The position numbers were made by a program, and so were the translations under genes. The notes under the pieces were generated by a model. It had not been told where the DNA came from, made no database searches, and saw nothing but the letters and a program-made list of their open reading frames with translations. Shown piece by piece: positions 31,248 through 41,864 of a DNA stretch of 64,000 nt (within the stretch, counting starts at the first letter, position 1; each line of letters opens with the position of its first letter). The stretch is from Leguminivora glycinivorella (lineage: Eukaryota; Arthropoda; Insecta; Lepidoptera; Tortricidae). Location: the NCBI RefSeq assembly GCF_023078275.1, contig NC_062981.1, forward strand, positions 17,538,846-17,602,845, written 5' to 3'.

Positions 31248-32864
31248 AGTTTTACTTAAAAGTGCGTAATCTTTTAATACAAGTATTGAATTGAATTTAC
31301 GTTGAATTTATAGTGCAAATTTTATTGGAGGTAGAAAAGCCGACGTGGAAGCCAATCCCAGTTATGTTCCAAAATCATTTTATTTGTTTCCTTATGTGTG
31401 CTCCTGTGTACAAATCGAAACGGATTGACGAAAATGCGTAAATATCGAGGTTTCAATCGGACGAAGGAGCACGAGAACAATAAAAGCAGAAGTAGTCCAT
31501 CCGCTGAAGGCTTATCACATTTTAAATAAAATTCCTGAGAAATTATTTCATCGCATTGATGATTACATATTTGATGTGATATCTGCTAAACCTCCAATAT
31601 TTTCAAGTAAATGAAACAAGTTTTTGTAATGTATACTATACTTAAAAGTTACTGTTATTATAGCCAGTTTGTTTTTATTTTACAATAAACCCTGTGCCCT
31701 GTAAATGATACCTATTTATAATACCTACCTATAGTTAGCCTATGAAAAATTAAATGACATAGCATAGTAGAGTACTGATCATCAATTTCAAAAGCTAATG
31801 ATTAATTTATACTTTATTGCACATAGGTACAAATAGTGGAAAAATGTCTTCAATCTCTAGAAATTGCCCAGCTTGCACCAATTTCTTGTCTTTATTCATC
31901 GTCTCAGGTTGGAAAATGATTTCGTGAGCGATGGCACGAAACCCCGTTTTAGTCACCAGTTTGTTAATTTCTCACTGAAAACAACAATTTTAATATTATT
32001 GGCGATAATGTTGTAACCACCATCGTCCAAACTTGTCTAATATTACCTAGTAAAATAACACAAGATTTCATTAATTTTTTCACAATGTTTACACTTGACA
32101 GCGGCGACAATATTGTCCATAATGGTCACCTGTCACGTGGCGTTGTCGTCGCGTACGGTCCCAATCACAGATTTCGGGAGATAGGTCATGCCGGGCGATT
32201 TGTATAGAATACGCCTGTCGCAAGGTCTGCGCAACCCACACAAAGCACCAGTAATTGTAAAGATAATGCACGCACACACCTAATCCACACACACTTGTAG
32301 CTGGACGCTCCTATTGCGCAATACACGCGCATCATTTCAATGGTTGTGTACATGCGAACGATAAGCGAGCGCGATCGCGCACGCACACAACGATAAATAG
32401 CGGGAACGCCTCGCTTCGTTTCCGAGAAAAATGTCTCACTGAGTGAATCGTTTTGTACACCGTTCATTGCGGCGCAAAACACTACACTGTTTACAATATG
32501 TTCCTTGTGTAGCCGCAATGTATAATGAACGTTTTAAAGCACAAGCAAACGTAAGGTTACATGGTACAACTCGGAGTATTACGTTGAATTCGTGTTTTAT
32601 GTGAAATAAAAGGAAATGAATAGTATTTACCTATGAAATGTTATCCTATCGGCTTGGAAATTATTCAGGTCACTGCGATGTTTGCAAGTTATTATTGCAC
32701 ACTTCGGCATTTTGGATAAAACTCGTTTTTCGTCGGTGAACAGCGCGCGTGTACACTCGATGACAGCGGACGGCGAACTGGCGGCGGTGTAGGCCCAATG
32801 GGCCTACATCTGCGACCAGGCCGCGCGCAGCTTGTCCTCTCTATAGAATTTTTTCCTCTGAGGT
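31248..32864. other. Interior of candidate transposon
   Basis: No intact frame. Contains a GC/CG-richer stretch (about 32270-32410 with CACACGC-type tracts) and another at 32738-32830. No recognisable catalytic motif. Confidence 0.4.
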
Positions 32865-32931
32865 CCCAATACTTAATGGAAAAAAAATGGAGAAGCTCCC
32901 CAATCGAGATTTGCCCCGGCGCTGTACCTTA

Positions 32932-34150
32932 TAGTCAGTTTTGCCTGAATTGCAATGTTGTGTTCAAAATAGTGAAACTATTTCAATTTTAGTGTTGTGT
33001 GGTTCCACGACTTGCGTTGTGTTCTTGTGCATGAAGATTTTCCTATGTGGATTGGATTGCAACTACTTTTTAAAAGGTATTTAGTACTGTAATGAAATTT
33101 AATATTACGAGACTGAAAGTCATGTTAAATTAGCATGTTAGGGTACATATATTCCTATGGGAGCTATACCCCGACATCGCAGTTCGCAAAGTTGCAGTTT
33201 TGTGTTGCAAATTGAAATCCTCTACAATATGGGCATTTTCAGAATTTGGAACCCCCCAATTAGCGTAGGTCGTTAACAAAAATTAACTCACTGTCAGTTT
33301 TGTGACGATAACTAAGCATGAACTTTCAATAAAAATATTGTTTTTGTGTTAATTAATAATTACATAAACTTTAAGCGATAATCTACATTCAGAATGTGTG
33401 CCTATATCCGCCCTTAGTCGTCAGGATTCGTCCCAGGTAGCCCGCACGCCCTACATCTGGGTCATATTCGCGCGAAGTGGCCGTGTTCGGACGCGCTGCG
33501 CCGGCGCCGATAAATATACACGTCACAGGAACGTGTACCCCACCACCGCCCCCACTTTACCGCCACACAACCCATACACACGCCATAATCACCCTTCACA
33601 CCTACAAATTAAAGCCATTAAAATTGGTACGACCAGTAAAAAATAAGTTTGCCAACATAATTCAGCTGAAAAATTGCATACTGATCTGAACACAGCCTTA
33701 ATATAAGTTTACTTAAGGTGTTATATGAATTTAGTAACTACTTTTTAAAGGTTGTAAGTCTATTAATAGTGATACGCGCACGTTGTCGCGTGATCCTTGC
33801 TTTCGATTCACTTCGACTTTCATCTCCGAAAGGTAACAAGTCCCTATAAGCTTCTTATACGTTTATGTTCTTTCGGGTTTGTGCTGTAGCGCTGTCCGAT
33901 TGGATCGCGAGTCTAATGATGTTAGTATGTAATGCGCTGGAGTCTAACACGGGCCACGAACGTTTAGGCATACTTAAGAGGCATTACACATAGTAGTAAG
34001 CGTATTAAGTGGACCTTTTATGATACAGCTGCTGCAGTTTAGTGAAATGGAAGGTCGACTTTTTTGTGACTTTTTTTTTAAATATTGGGGACACCTTACA
34101 CAGATCAACTTACCCCCAAACTAAGCAAAGCTTGTACTAGGGGTGCTACG
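32932..34150. other. Unassigned region
   Basis: A GC-richer segment at about 33440-33560 (GCGCTGCGCCGGCGCCGATA) precedes a CA/CCA-rich stretch. No supported gene. Confidence 0.45.
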
Positions 34151-34189
34151 CGACGATATGCATACTTAAATATTGTAGATGAAAACATA

Positions 34190-34500
34190 CTAAATATCTC
34201 TTTATTTACATGAACATATTTACATAATTATATAAGAAACTCAGACTAAACTTAAAAGCTAGCTAATGTCTAAAATAGGCCCTTGAGGCATTGTACTAAG
34301 GATACTACTAGCGACATTTCCTCGCTGTATTACAATGCTGATACGTTGTGTGAGGAAGTCGCCAGCTCTTCGGTCACCAGTTACCTCAACCAGACGCTTA
34401 GCGATTTCTGTGAACAACTTGTTCGCGCTGGGACCCCATGGACCTAGAGTTTCTACGCCAAAAGGTACAAAAAGGTATTCTTTGCCAAGACTTTTGTATT
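34190..34500 (-). pseudogene. LINE reverse-transcriptase C-terminus with 3' UTR
   Basis: Minus-strand frame (stop near 34259) contains V-E-T-L-G-P-W-G-P, E-V-T-G-D-R-R-A-G-D-F-L-T-Q-R-I-S-I, and I-Q-R-G-N-V-A-S, the conserved extreme C-terminus of a class of non-LTR polymerases. After the stop the minus strand has AATAAAGAG within ~60 bp, a plausible polyadenylation signal. The first residues of the open frame come from the SINE tail (34501-34652), so its ATG is not native. Confidence 0.8.
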
Positions 34501-34652
34501 TACATACATACTTATAATTATACATAGAAAATATCCATGACTCAGGAACAAATATCTGTGCTCATCACACAAATAAATGCCCTTACCGGGATTCGAACCC
34601 AGGACCGGGGTTTAGCAGGCAGGGTCACTACAGACTGAGCCAGACCGGTCGT
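34501..34652 (-). mobile_element. tRNA-derived SINE
   Basis: Minus strand: GACCGGTCTGGCTCAGTCTG (A box), GGGTTCGAATCCCGG (B box), then TGATGAGCACAGATATTTGT and CCTGAGTCATGGATATTTTC. Matches 39617-39943. It abuts the LINE fragment downstream on the same strand. Confidence 0.85.
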
Positions 34653-34705
34653 TTTGTTTTAATTGTAAGTCGTGCTTTTCTTTTTTCTGGTATACTAATG
34701 ACGGA

Positions 34706-34845
34706 AGTACAGTCAAGTGTAAAAATATGGGTGCGTACAACTTATCAAAAATATTTCCCATAGCACTTTATGTCGGCGGAATAAGGTCTCGGTACATATT
34801 TTTGAGCGGATAAAATCGATACGTATTTTTGCACTTGACTGTACT
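34706..34845. mobile_element. MITE with AGTACAGTCAAGTG termini
   Basis: Left AGTACAGTCAAGTGTAAAAA, right TTTTTGCACTTGACTGTACT; 140 bp with a non-coding interior. Confidence 0.8.
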
Positions 34846-35072
34846 TACGTTACGACTGCGGACAGTTGTACAGTCTTCACTAGATTCAGACCACTCGTTT
34901 GGAGACCTTTTTAAACTCCATCATTTTCTTAAAAATCCAACGGCTAGTAAAAATAACTGAACATTTGACACAAGAAAACATACATACATATATACAATCA
35001 CGTATATCCCAGATAAGACTACTCAAGTTCCAGTGCCTCTCGTGATAAATAAATGGTTTCAAGAACACGATA

Positions 35073-35265
35073 ATGAGGAGGCACAATGAGATTTTATCCC
35101 GCCAGGCGGCGCCTGTGCAAGTGTCTAGGCATGTAGCTGTCATTCATATGTGAGAGAGAGTAAATAATATCTTCTTCTCGCTCTCACGTATTAAATTATT
35201 TATCTGTGCAAAGGACTAATAAGGTGGCGCCATCTGTCATATGACCTTTGAGTGTGCCTCCTCAT
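35073..35265 (-). mobile_element. MITE with ATGAGGAGGCACA termini, copy 2
   Basis: Inverted relative to 4223-4410. ATGAGGAGGCACA to GAGTGTGCCTCCTCAT, with GTGGCGCCATCTGTCATATG in place of the GGCGCCACC region. Confidence 0.85.
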
Positions 35266-35365
35266 TGTGATATTGCAGTGACAGGTTGCCAGCCTCTCGC
35301 CTATACCACAATTTAACCCATATATCCCACAGTCGACTTCTCACAGGAACATCAGGACCTTACTC

Positions 35366-35675
35366 AGTTTTGTGTTCCTGCCGGTGAATAAGGCTGCCAC
35401 AGCTCAATGATGAGACGGTATGCTGTTGACGGAAGGACCTACGGAACTAATTTGTTCCGTCTATTGTCCTTTGAGTCGTCGGCAACCCGCACCCTCCTTG
35501 GAACTTGTACACTCCTTTTTGCTGTGTACTTAACACAGCAAAAGGGAGTGTACACGTTTCTAATGGGTTGGCAACGCGCATGTGACACACCTTGAGTTGC
35601 AGGCGTCCATAGGTTACCGGCGGGTTAGGCGGACCGTATGCTTCTTTGCCACCGACGTAGTATAAAAAAAACACA
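35366..35675 (+). mobile_element. ~310-bp retroelement tail or SINE, copy 2
   Basis: Close copy of 20075-20392, sharing GTTCCTGCCGGTGAATAAGG to GCCACCGACGTAGTAT plus A-run. Inserted within the older CACGCCTG repeat. Confidence 0.85.
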
Positions 35676-35955
35676 GAACACAAAGGAAGAAAGGGGGTGG
35701 TGAAATTCTGAACCCGTCACCACACGAGTAATTATTTCTACATTTTTCACTCAAGAAAATATTTCCACATTGTTCACCTAAGATGAAACAGAGACTTCAG
35801 TAAATAAATAAAACGCTGTCACATGAAACGTAAAATAAAACAGATAAGAGCACAAATAAAACGTATCTATGGCAGTAAAGTAGAACTACCGCCATCTTTG
35901 TCTCAGAAATTACCAACTTTAACGGCTCTTACAATGTCAGCATACCTACTTTAAT

Positions 35956-36247
35956 ATTAGCAAAGAGGATCAAGTATTATAGAGAGTTACTGTCAAAGTA
36001 AAATGTGTAATCACAGTGCATAGACTGCCATCTCTCGACCCAAGCTTAAAACTTTTAAACCTCACTTTTGACAATTTGGCCCATATTCTTAGCTTAAAAT
36101 GTCAAATATTAATATTAGCGCCATCTAGCCGAGCGTTCCCCAAAGGTGTAACGCCATCTAGGCCACCGTATCCATTTCTAATATATGGTTCTGAGGTACG
36201 TTTTTTTTATTAGACTGCAGTTCCACGGAGTTACATAATTATGTCTT
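35956..36247 (+). repeat. ~290-bp dispersed repeat, copy 3
   Basis: Same order of blocks as 2121-2523 without the hairpin insert. Best guide to the family's uninterrupted form. Confidence 0.85.
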
Positions 36248-36965
36248 TGATATTAGATTACACAATCGGATTGGCCAGCCACACAAAGAGCTAAAAACAG
36301 GCAAAATAATCCATAATTTGCTGAGGTCACCGTCATCGAAACCGATGAAGAGGACAATTTTGTAGTGATGTTGTGGTACACAGCGTAGGTATGAACTTTT
36401 TCCTTACTTTATTATTTGTATCAGGTATAGTTATGTTGGTGTCTAGTCTCCGTTTGCGAATTATATTGATAAAAGAGCTGGAAGAGCTAAAACATGTACA
36501 CATAATATGTGGCTCAAAGTTATCCAAATTACTTTTGCTCTCGTTTGTCTCAGACTTACTAGTAAAACGGTAAGTCACCTTGCCTTTTAGGTCATCGATA
36601 ATCAAGGCTATTACTGCACAATATTGATTTATGCCACACACACCATTCTTAAACCCTGTCACAGCTTTTTAAAAGGTCTTAAGTCCCATGTTTTTGCTAT
36701 AGAAAAAGCGTCATTTTGTGTAGAAATAGTTGGTATTCATCATCAGAGCCTCAAGGCACGGCAACCGCCTCCGTCCTAGCGTCTACCGTCTACAATTAAT
36801 TTAATAACCTGCGGGGAACGTATGGTAGGTTCAATAACCAGTCCGGTATAGTTTTAGAACACAGTTTGAAAGCAGTACCTAGACAACATTATTCGCGTGA
36901 AGAACTGTCGGTTCCGCATAACAAATATTGGTAAGTAACTTTAAATACCTACTTATAGACATTGA
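36248..36965. other. Unassigned sequence
   Basis: Overlapping opposite-strand frames at 36333-36662 are not supported as genes; nothing else recognised. Confidence 0.5.
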
Positions 36966-37206
36966 CTAGCTTTTTCCCGCGGCTTCACCCGCGTACTAAT
37001 ATAATCTTGTTTTGTCATACAAACTTTGGACCCCCCATTTCACCCTCTTAGGAGGTGAATTTTGAAAAATCTTTCCTTAGTGCTCCTCTACGCCTTATAA
37101 GGAACCTACGTGCCAAATTTGGAATCTCTAGGACCAGCGGTGTTGGCTGTGCGTTGATATGTCAGTCAGTCAGTCAGTCAGTTTCTTCTTTTATATTTAT
37201 ATAGAC
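36966..37206 (-). mobile_element. Helitron-like relative of Lep1
   Basis: The 3' end on plus reads CTAGCTTTTTCCCGCGGCTT, but the body differs: TTTGGACCCCCCATTTCACC, GTGCCAAATTTGGAATCTCT and (GTCA)n at 37160-37181, ending near TTTATATAG. A distinct subfamily. Confidence 0.65.
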
Positions 37207-37321
37207 ATTGATAGACTACCAAAATTTTAATAAAAAGGCAAAAAATGTAAAAAAATGCGTCTGTTAATAGGTATTGTGATATCGTTTAGTAAGAGATGAA
37301 ATACTTAAGAGCGATAGACTC

Positions 37322-37433
37322 GGCCCGCTTGCACCAAACATTTAACTCGGGGTTAGTGGGCTGTCATCTGTCAAATTCCATATAAAATGGTGGGTTAACC
37401 CGAGGGTTCATTTTTGTTGGTGCAAGTGGCCCT
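37322..37433. mobile_element. MITE with GGGCC(A/G)CTTGCACCAA termini
   Basis: Left GGCCCGCTTGCACCAAAC and right GTTGGTGCAAGTGGCCC; arms also contain GGGTTAACCCGAGGG-type sequence. Non-coding. Confidence 0.75.
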
Positions 37434-37477
37434 TAGAGGGGTTGGTTAACCGACTAACAACATCTTCGTTAATTGGC

Positions 37478-37710
37478 CTTTTTAACCCCCATCGCAAAAA
37501 CGACGGGGTGTTACAAGTTTGACGTGTCTGTCTGTCTGTCTGTGTGTGTCTGTCTGTCGCATCGTAGCTCCCGAACGGATGAACCGATTTAGATTTAGTT
37601 TTTTTTGTTTGAAAGCTGAGTTAGTCGAGAGTGTTCTTAGCCATGTTTCATGAAAATCGGTCCACTATGTCACGGTCGGGGGATTTTTCATCTTTTTATT
37701 ATTTTGTGCT
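37478..37710 (+). repeat. Interspersed repeat with GTCT microsatellite, copy 3
   Basis: TTTTTAACCCCCATCGCAAA to GGTCGGGGGATTTTTC; (GTCT)n at about 37526-37560. Confidence 0.85.
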
Positions 37711-38387
37711 GCTAACAGTTTACTCATTAGAATGACTTAACCTTGGATTTATAGTCCGTTGCACCAAACCGTATACCACCTGTTAAAGCGACCGCTAAAT
37801 CTTATTATGTGGGATGTTCCGGGTGCGCCAGTTCATATAAAATTGCAACTAAATAACATTATGACAAATGATCATTCGAATCACAAATCGGTAATTACCA
37901 AAAATTTTATGAGAAATGAATTATATCAGCCAATATGGATGGATGGATGCTTTATATCAGCTGCGTGATATTGATCTATCTGTGGTCGACGCAACTGGTC
38001 CTAAGTCGTATCAAACTACCTACCTACTGTTGTAAACCTGTGTGGTGTCCCACAGTTCGGGAGCGCAATATGGCCGGCGCAACGTGACTGGCCACAGTTT
38101 CTATTAAAATACCTGCCTCCTCCAAGTCAGGACTGCTCTCAATCAAACCATGCTGTATAAATATTTATCTTAAATGGATAACACTGGTGTATGCAAAGTG
38201 TTTTATGTGCATAGGATTTTGCTAGTGGGTGGGTTAATTTTTATAATTTTTGCGTTTGTTCTAATATTTCAAAGTACTTAAATCTTTTTCATGTGTTTCG
38301 TGTTTCGTGTTTCGTGTTTTCTAGATTTGATTGTTTGACGGTTGACACTACTTTTGATGGAATGTGACGACAGGCCCTTAAACATCC
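37711..38387. other. Unassigned region with a 7-bp tandem
   Basis: GTGTTTC repeats four times at 38293-38320. No gene or partner repeat recognised. Confidence 0.5.
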
Positions 38388-38520
38388 ATTTTTCACACTA
38401 TCCGATTTTATATCGGATGTAAGATGGATGTCAAACGTAAATTCCAAGGATGGCGCCTTTTATTTAAAGGATACTTGTCGTACATCCGACATCGGACCTG
38501 ATAATATGAAAACGCACTTA
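38388..38520. mobile_element. MITE with TTTTCACATTATCCG-type TIR, diverged
   Basis: TTTTCACACTATCCGATTTT to GATAATATGAAAACGCACTT. Same family as 389-521. Confidence 0.8.
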
Positions 38521-38720
38521 GATAGCTCCATCGAGGTGCGTTGGCTATACACCTTTTCACCAAAATGTTTACGGGCACCAATAACTTAGTTTCGCAAAAT
38601 AATTCAGTTATCGTTTTTCTCCTACAGACGGCAGATGTATGTATTATGATTTCCTTTTCGCACGTATATCGTACGGTGTTTTACAGTACATAATTATAGC
38701 TCTTTGAAGTTTCAACATTT

Positions 38721-38857
38721 GTGTCGCTTAACTTCAAACCTGGGTAAATCCATTTTGCTATAAGGTTGATTACCTTTCAGATCAATATTTTTTTTTTATA
38801 TATTCAACTCAACCTTATAGCAGAATGGATTTACCCAAGTTTGAAGTTAAGCGACAC
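38721..38857. mobile_element. Hairpin MITE, ~50-bp arms
   Basis: GTGTCGCTTAACTTCAAACC to GTTTGAAGTTAAGCGACAC, nearly perfect arms through CTATAAGGTTGA, with a T-rich loop. Confidence 0.85.
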
Positions 38858-38960
38858 ATTTATTTATTTGTTACCAACAGAAGATACAATATACATACAT
38901 ATATACTTACTATGTACTACTATAAGATGTTGACATGTAACAGTGGCGTTATTAATAAAT

Positions 38961-38994
38961 TATTGTATTGTATTGTATTGTATTGTATTGTATA
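38961..38994. repeat. (TTGTA)n microsatellite
   Basis: About six tandem pentamers; a similar tract lies at about 40240-40263. Confidence 0.9.
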
Positions 38995-39042
38995 AATTAC
39001 AAACTATAAAAGCCCATTCATAATTATTGATCCTCCACTTAC

Positions 39043-39093
39043 CGATATCCCATACATTACAATGTATATCGGATAATGTGAAAACGGACTAAG
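39043..39093. mobile_element. MITE remnant, right half
   Basis: CCGATATCCC and TATCGGATAATGTGAAAACGGAC match one end of the 389-521 family. Confidence 0.65.
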
Positions 39094-39413
39094 GGGTATA
39101 TATATTCAATAAGTTTACATATAGAAACATAGGCACAATGAACCACTTCTCGCTCTAGTGCGATAAAATAGCACCATGTGTATACTGAAAAAACTATCGT
39201 TCTTGTAGAAATCCATGTAGCTACTGCAGTATTTAGAAACCTCAAAGGTTCTACAGGTCCACCATACCAACTCTCACTTACAATAATAACATGTTAGCCA
39301 GCAACATATCTATCGCATCGCGTGGCAAGTTAATTGCTTATTAATTCTAGATCGGCCTGTTTAACGGTAATTATAGCTAGCTTGCAAGTAGCCTTTCTTA
39401 GGTCTATATATTA

Positions 39414-39550
39414 TACATACATACATACATACAATCACGCCTGTATCCCATAAAGGGGTAGGCAGAACACATGACACTACAAAAGCTTCAGTGCCATTCT
39501 TGGCAAATAAGGGATTGAAAGAAAACGAAACTGTGACATTGCAGTGACAT
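39414..39550 (+). repeat. CACGCCTGTATCCC repeat, 5' part
   Basis: CATACAATCACGCCTGTATC to CTGTGACATTGCAGTGACA, then an AT dinucleotide-rich run (39547-39596). Its downstream half reappears at 39944-40112. Confidence 0.85.
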
Positions 39551-39616
39551 ATATTATATATATAGTGTATATATAGTGTATATATTATATATATAGTTTT
39601 GTATGTTATGTTACGA

Positions 39617-39943
39617 CGACCGGTCTGGCCTAGTCGGTAGTGACCCTGCCTGCTACGCCGCGGTCCCGGGTTCGAATCCCGGTAAGGGCTTTTATTTACG
39701 TGATGAGCACAGATGTTCCTGAGTCATGGATGTTTTCTATGTACTAGCTTTTGCCCGCGGCATCGCTCGCGTTAGAAAGAGACAAAAAGTAGCCTATGTC
39801 ACTTTCCATCCCTTCAACTATATCCACTTAAAACATCACGTCAATTCGTTTTGCCGTGAAAAACGGACAAACAAACAGACACACACACTTTCCCATTTAT
39901 AATATTAGTATGGATTTGTATATTATATGTATATGTATTTAAT
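39617..39943 (+). mobile_element. tRNA-derived SINE interrupted by a Helitron
   Basis: A box TGGCCTAGTCGGTAGTGACC, B box GGTTCGAATCCC, body TGATGAGCACAGATGTTCCT and GAGTCATGGATGTTTTCTAT. The body is broken at 39743 by a Lep1 element and resumes at about 39915 (TTGTATATTATATG). Confidence 0.85.
39744..39914 (-). mobile_element. Lep1-type Helitron, full length, inside SINE
   Basis: CTAGCTTTTGCCCGCGGCAT to AATATTAGTATGGA, flanked by A (39743) and T (39915). The SINE sequence on either side joins without loss, confirming insertion into AT with no target duplication. Confidence 0.85.
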
Positions 39944-40112
39944 GCCTCTCTTGGAAATTATTAAGGGGTTGAAAGAAAACGAAATTGTGATACAGTGACA
40001 GGTTGCCAGCTTATCGCCTACACCACAATGGAACCCATATCCTACAGTCGAATTCTACGACACCCACGGGAGGAAAGGGGTGGTGAAATTCTTAACCCGT
40101 TACCACACGGAA
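39944..40112 (+). repeat. CACGCCTGTATCCC repeat, 3' part
   Basis: GGTTGAAAGAAAACGAAATT, GACAGGTTGCCAGCTTATCG, GGGTGGTGAAATTCTTAACC. It overlaps in content with the end of 39414-39550 by ~50 bp, so these are two copies or a duplication. Confidence 0.8.
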
Positions 40113-40322
40113 TATTATTGAGGGCACTGACTAGGCAAAGACGTGGCCTACCATGGAGCCAGAAGAGTTAGCCCGGAGGGTGCCTGTTTTGCACCCTTGA
40201 TTTGAAGTATGGTTGATTGGTTGGTTGGTTGAAATAAGGAGTATTGTATTGTATTGTATTGTAGCTCGGAATTCCGCATTTTACAAGGAATTACACCTAA
40301 TCAACCACCTCTTTTGATGATA

Positions 40323-40456
40323 GGTGCATTAGGGTAATTTCGAATGACAGAAATGCTCGGATAATTCCGAAAGGGGAGTCTTGATATGATGGAAATAATG
40401 GTGATTTTTATGCGACTTTCGTAATTAGACGACTTTCGGAATTACCCTAATGCACC
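40323..40456. mobile_element. MITE with GGTGCATTAGGGTAATT termini, copy 1
   Basis: 134 bp, inverted ends GGTGCATTAGGGTAATTTCG and CGGAATTACCCTAATGCACC. By eye, 6 differences from the 134-bp copy at 50786-50919. Confidence 0.9.
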
Positions 40457-41501
40457 ATACATGATTATCTTAATACTTACATCAAAAAGGAACAATGGGG
40501 AGAAGATTTTGTTAAATATGTAATTTACTGTTATCGAACACAAAGCTTAAATATCTAATAATAATATATTGAGCTCTTAAGGTCATTTAGTACCTCTATT
40601 GTCTGGTAGTACTGTAGGATCTACACCATAAATATCTGTACATAAAGGTAAATATAAAACCACTGTCGTCGCGGAATTAATAATCATAAAATAAAAAATG
40701 TTTTCTTTTTTATGACAATTTTTATACCAAAAAATTGTTTTTTTTAGACATTAACATCTATGGAAACGCTATTAAAGACACAGGAAAACAGGTACAGAAA
40801 AAGCTCAGTTACCGAGTTAATGCTACGTACCCGATATTAATTTAAATAATTTTTTTTTCCCATTAAATGTTTATTTTCTACATAACGTTTCTAGTACATA
40901 ATAAACCGTACACAGCTACTGTGAATTAAAATGAGTATCTCAACACTTTATTTCATAACTCATAAATAACCTAACGAGATAAGCGTCGAATATTTGCCTA
41001 CACCCTGATACACCCACTTAAATCGTCAATCACATCCTTAAAAATAAAGTTATATCTCAATTTTCCGTTCTGGCAACCCTAGAGTGTGTCGAGAAAAATC
41101 CGCATACACAGAAACAATTTAAACACGCCTTAAACCTTACAATTTTCAACTTTAAACTTCACAAAATAAAGCTTCTTTCAAGTGCAAAGTTAACATGGTT
41201 ACATATTAAGCGACAAATTTAAATATACCTCAAAGCGTTCGATTTCAAACTTTTTTTACAGAAAAATAAGGATGGCACCATGTGCAAACACGGGTTGGTA
41301 CATCTGTTAACACGCAGTGATGAATCGTCTGTCACACGCATCACGGACGTGTCACGCCGAGGTTTCACGTGATTCGAAGGTTCTAAATTCGAAATTAAGG
41401 AGATTCCATTTATAATTTCGTTAGGAATCTGGAGCAGAAAATGTTGAATGTTGAAAACGTACATCATGCGTTTATTTTGGTGGTTGTGTTTTATTTTTAT
41501 G
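40457..41501. other. Unassigned AT-rich region
   Basis: No partner repeat or supported gene; a 122-codon minus-strand frame at 41219-41587 overlaps the LINE tail and has no recognised domain. Confidence 0.5.
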
Positions 41502-41618
41502 TTTTTTTTTAATGAAATAGGCAGCAAACGAACAGAGCTACCTGATGGGAAGCAGTCATCGCCGCCCATGGACATCCGGGGAGCCACCTACGCGTTGCCG
41601 ACCTTTGAGAACTTTTCA
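41502..41618 (-). repeat. LINE 3' tail
   Basis: Minus strand: AAAGGTCGGCAACGCGTAGG, GTCCATGGGCGGCGATGACT, CTGTTCGTTTGCTGCC, ending in an A-run (T-run at 41502-41510). Related to 23110-23226. Confidence 0.8.
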
Positions 41619-41864
41619 ATATATATACAGGATGGCTAGGTTGCGACTGCTCTGTTTCCTATCTCAATCATGACTAAAGTAATCGAAGTTATTGTCGGCT
41701 TGGAATTTTTTGACCCATTACCACTACCGGTGAGTACCATGCGGAAATTTACATTCCAAAAAACTAAAAAAATACAAGAAACGTTTCGGAAAATGACACT
41801 GGAAACAAAATGTGATAATAATATTTTGAAGATGATAAAATCCAAATTAAAAAAGATTTGATGA

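Larger units (their letters stand above)
30791..32931 (+). mobile_element. Candidate 2.1-kb DNA transposon (TAAGGTACAG TIR)
   Basis: Left end TAAGGTACAGCGGGGCAAAT and right end GGCGCTGTACCTTA, with inverted similarity of about 40 bp (GGGGCAAATCTCGA(C/T)TGGGG shared, plus TCCATTTTT). A 170-bp derivative at 49797-49965 combines the left-internal sequence with a matching right end. The interior has a decayed THAP-like reading near the left (31098-31247) but no intact transposase. I could not define a target duplication. Confidence 0.55.
34978..35725 (+). repeat. CACGCCTGTATCCC repeat split by two insertions
   Basis: Three separated pieces (34978-35071, 35266-35365, 35676-35725) together follow the order seen at 39414-39550 plus 39944-40112: CAATCACG.. 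, GTGACAGGTTGCCAGC, CAGTCGACTTCT, then GGGTGGTGAAATTCT and CCCGTCACCACACG. The interruptions are a MITE and a retroelement tail. Confidence 0.85.

Noticed and set aside
34259..34525. Standalone 88-residue gene
   Set aside because: Its N-terminus comes from a SINE tail and the rest is a 5'-truncated LINE polymerase end.
39617..39690. Functional tRNA gene
   Set aside because: Good A and B boxes, but the downstream body is the SINE shared with 34501-34652 and the acceptor stem is not closed.
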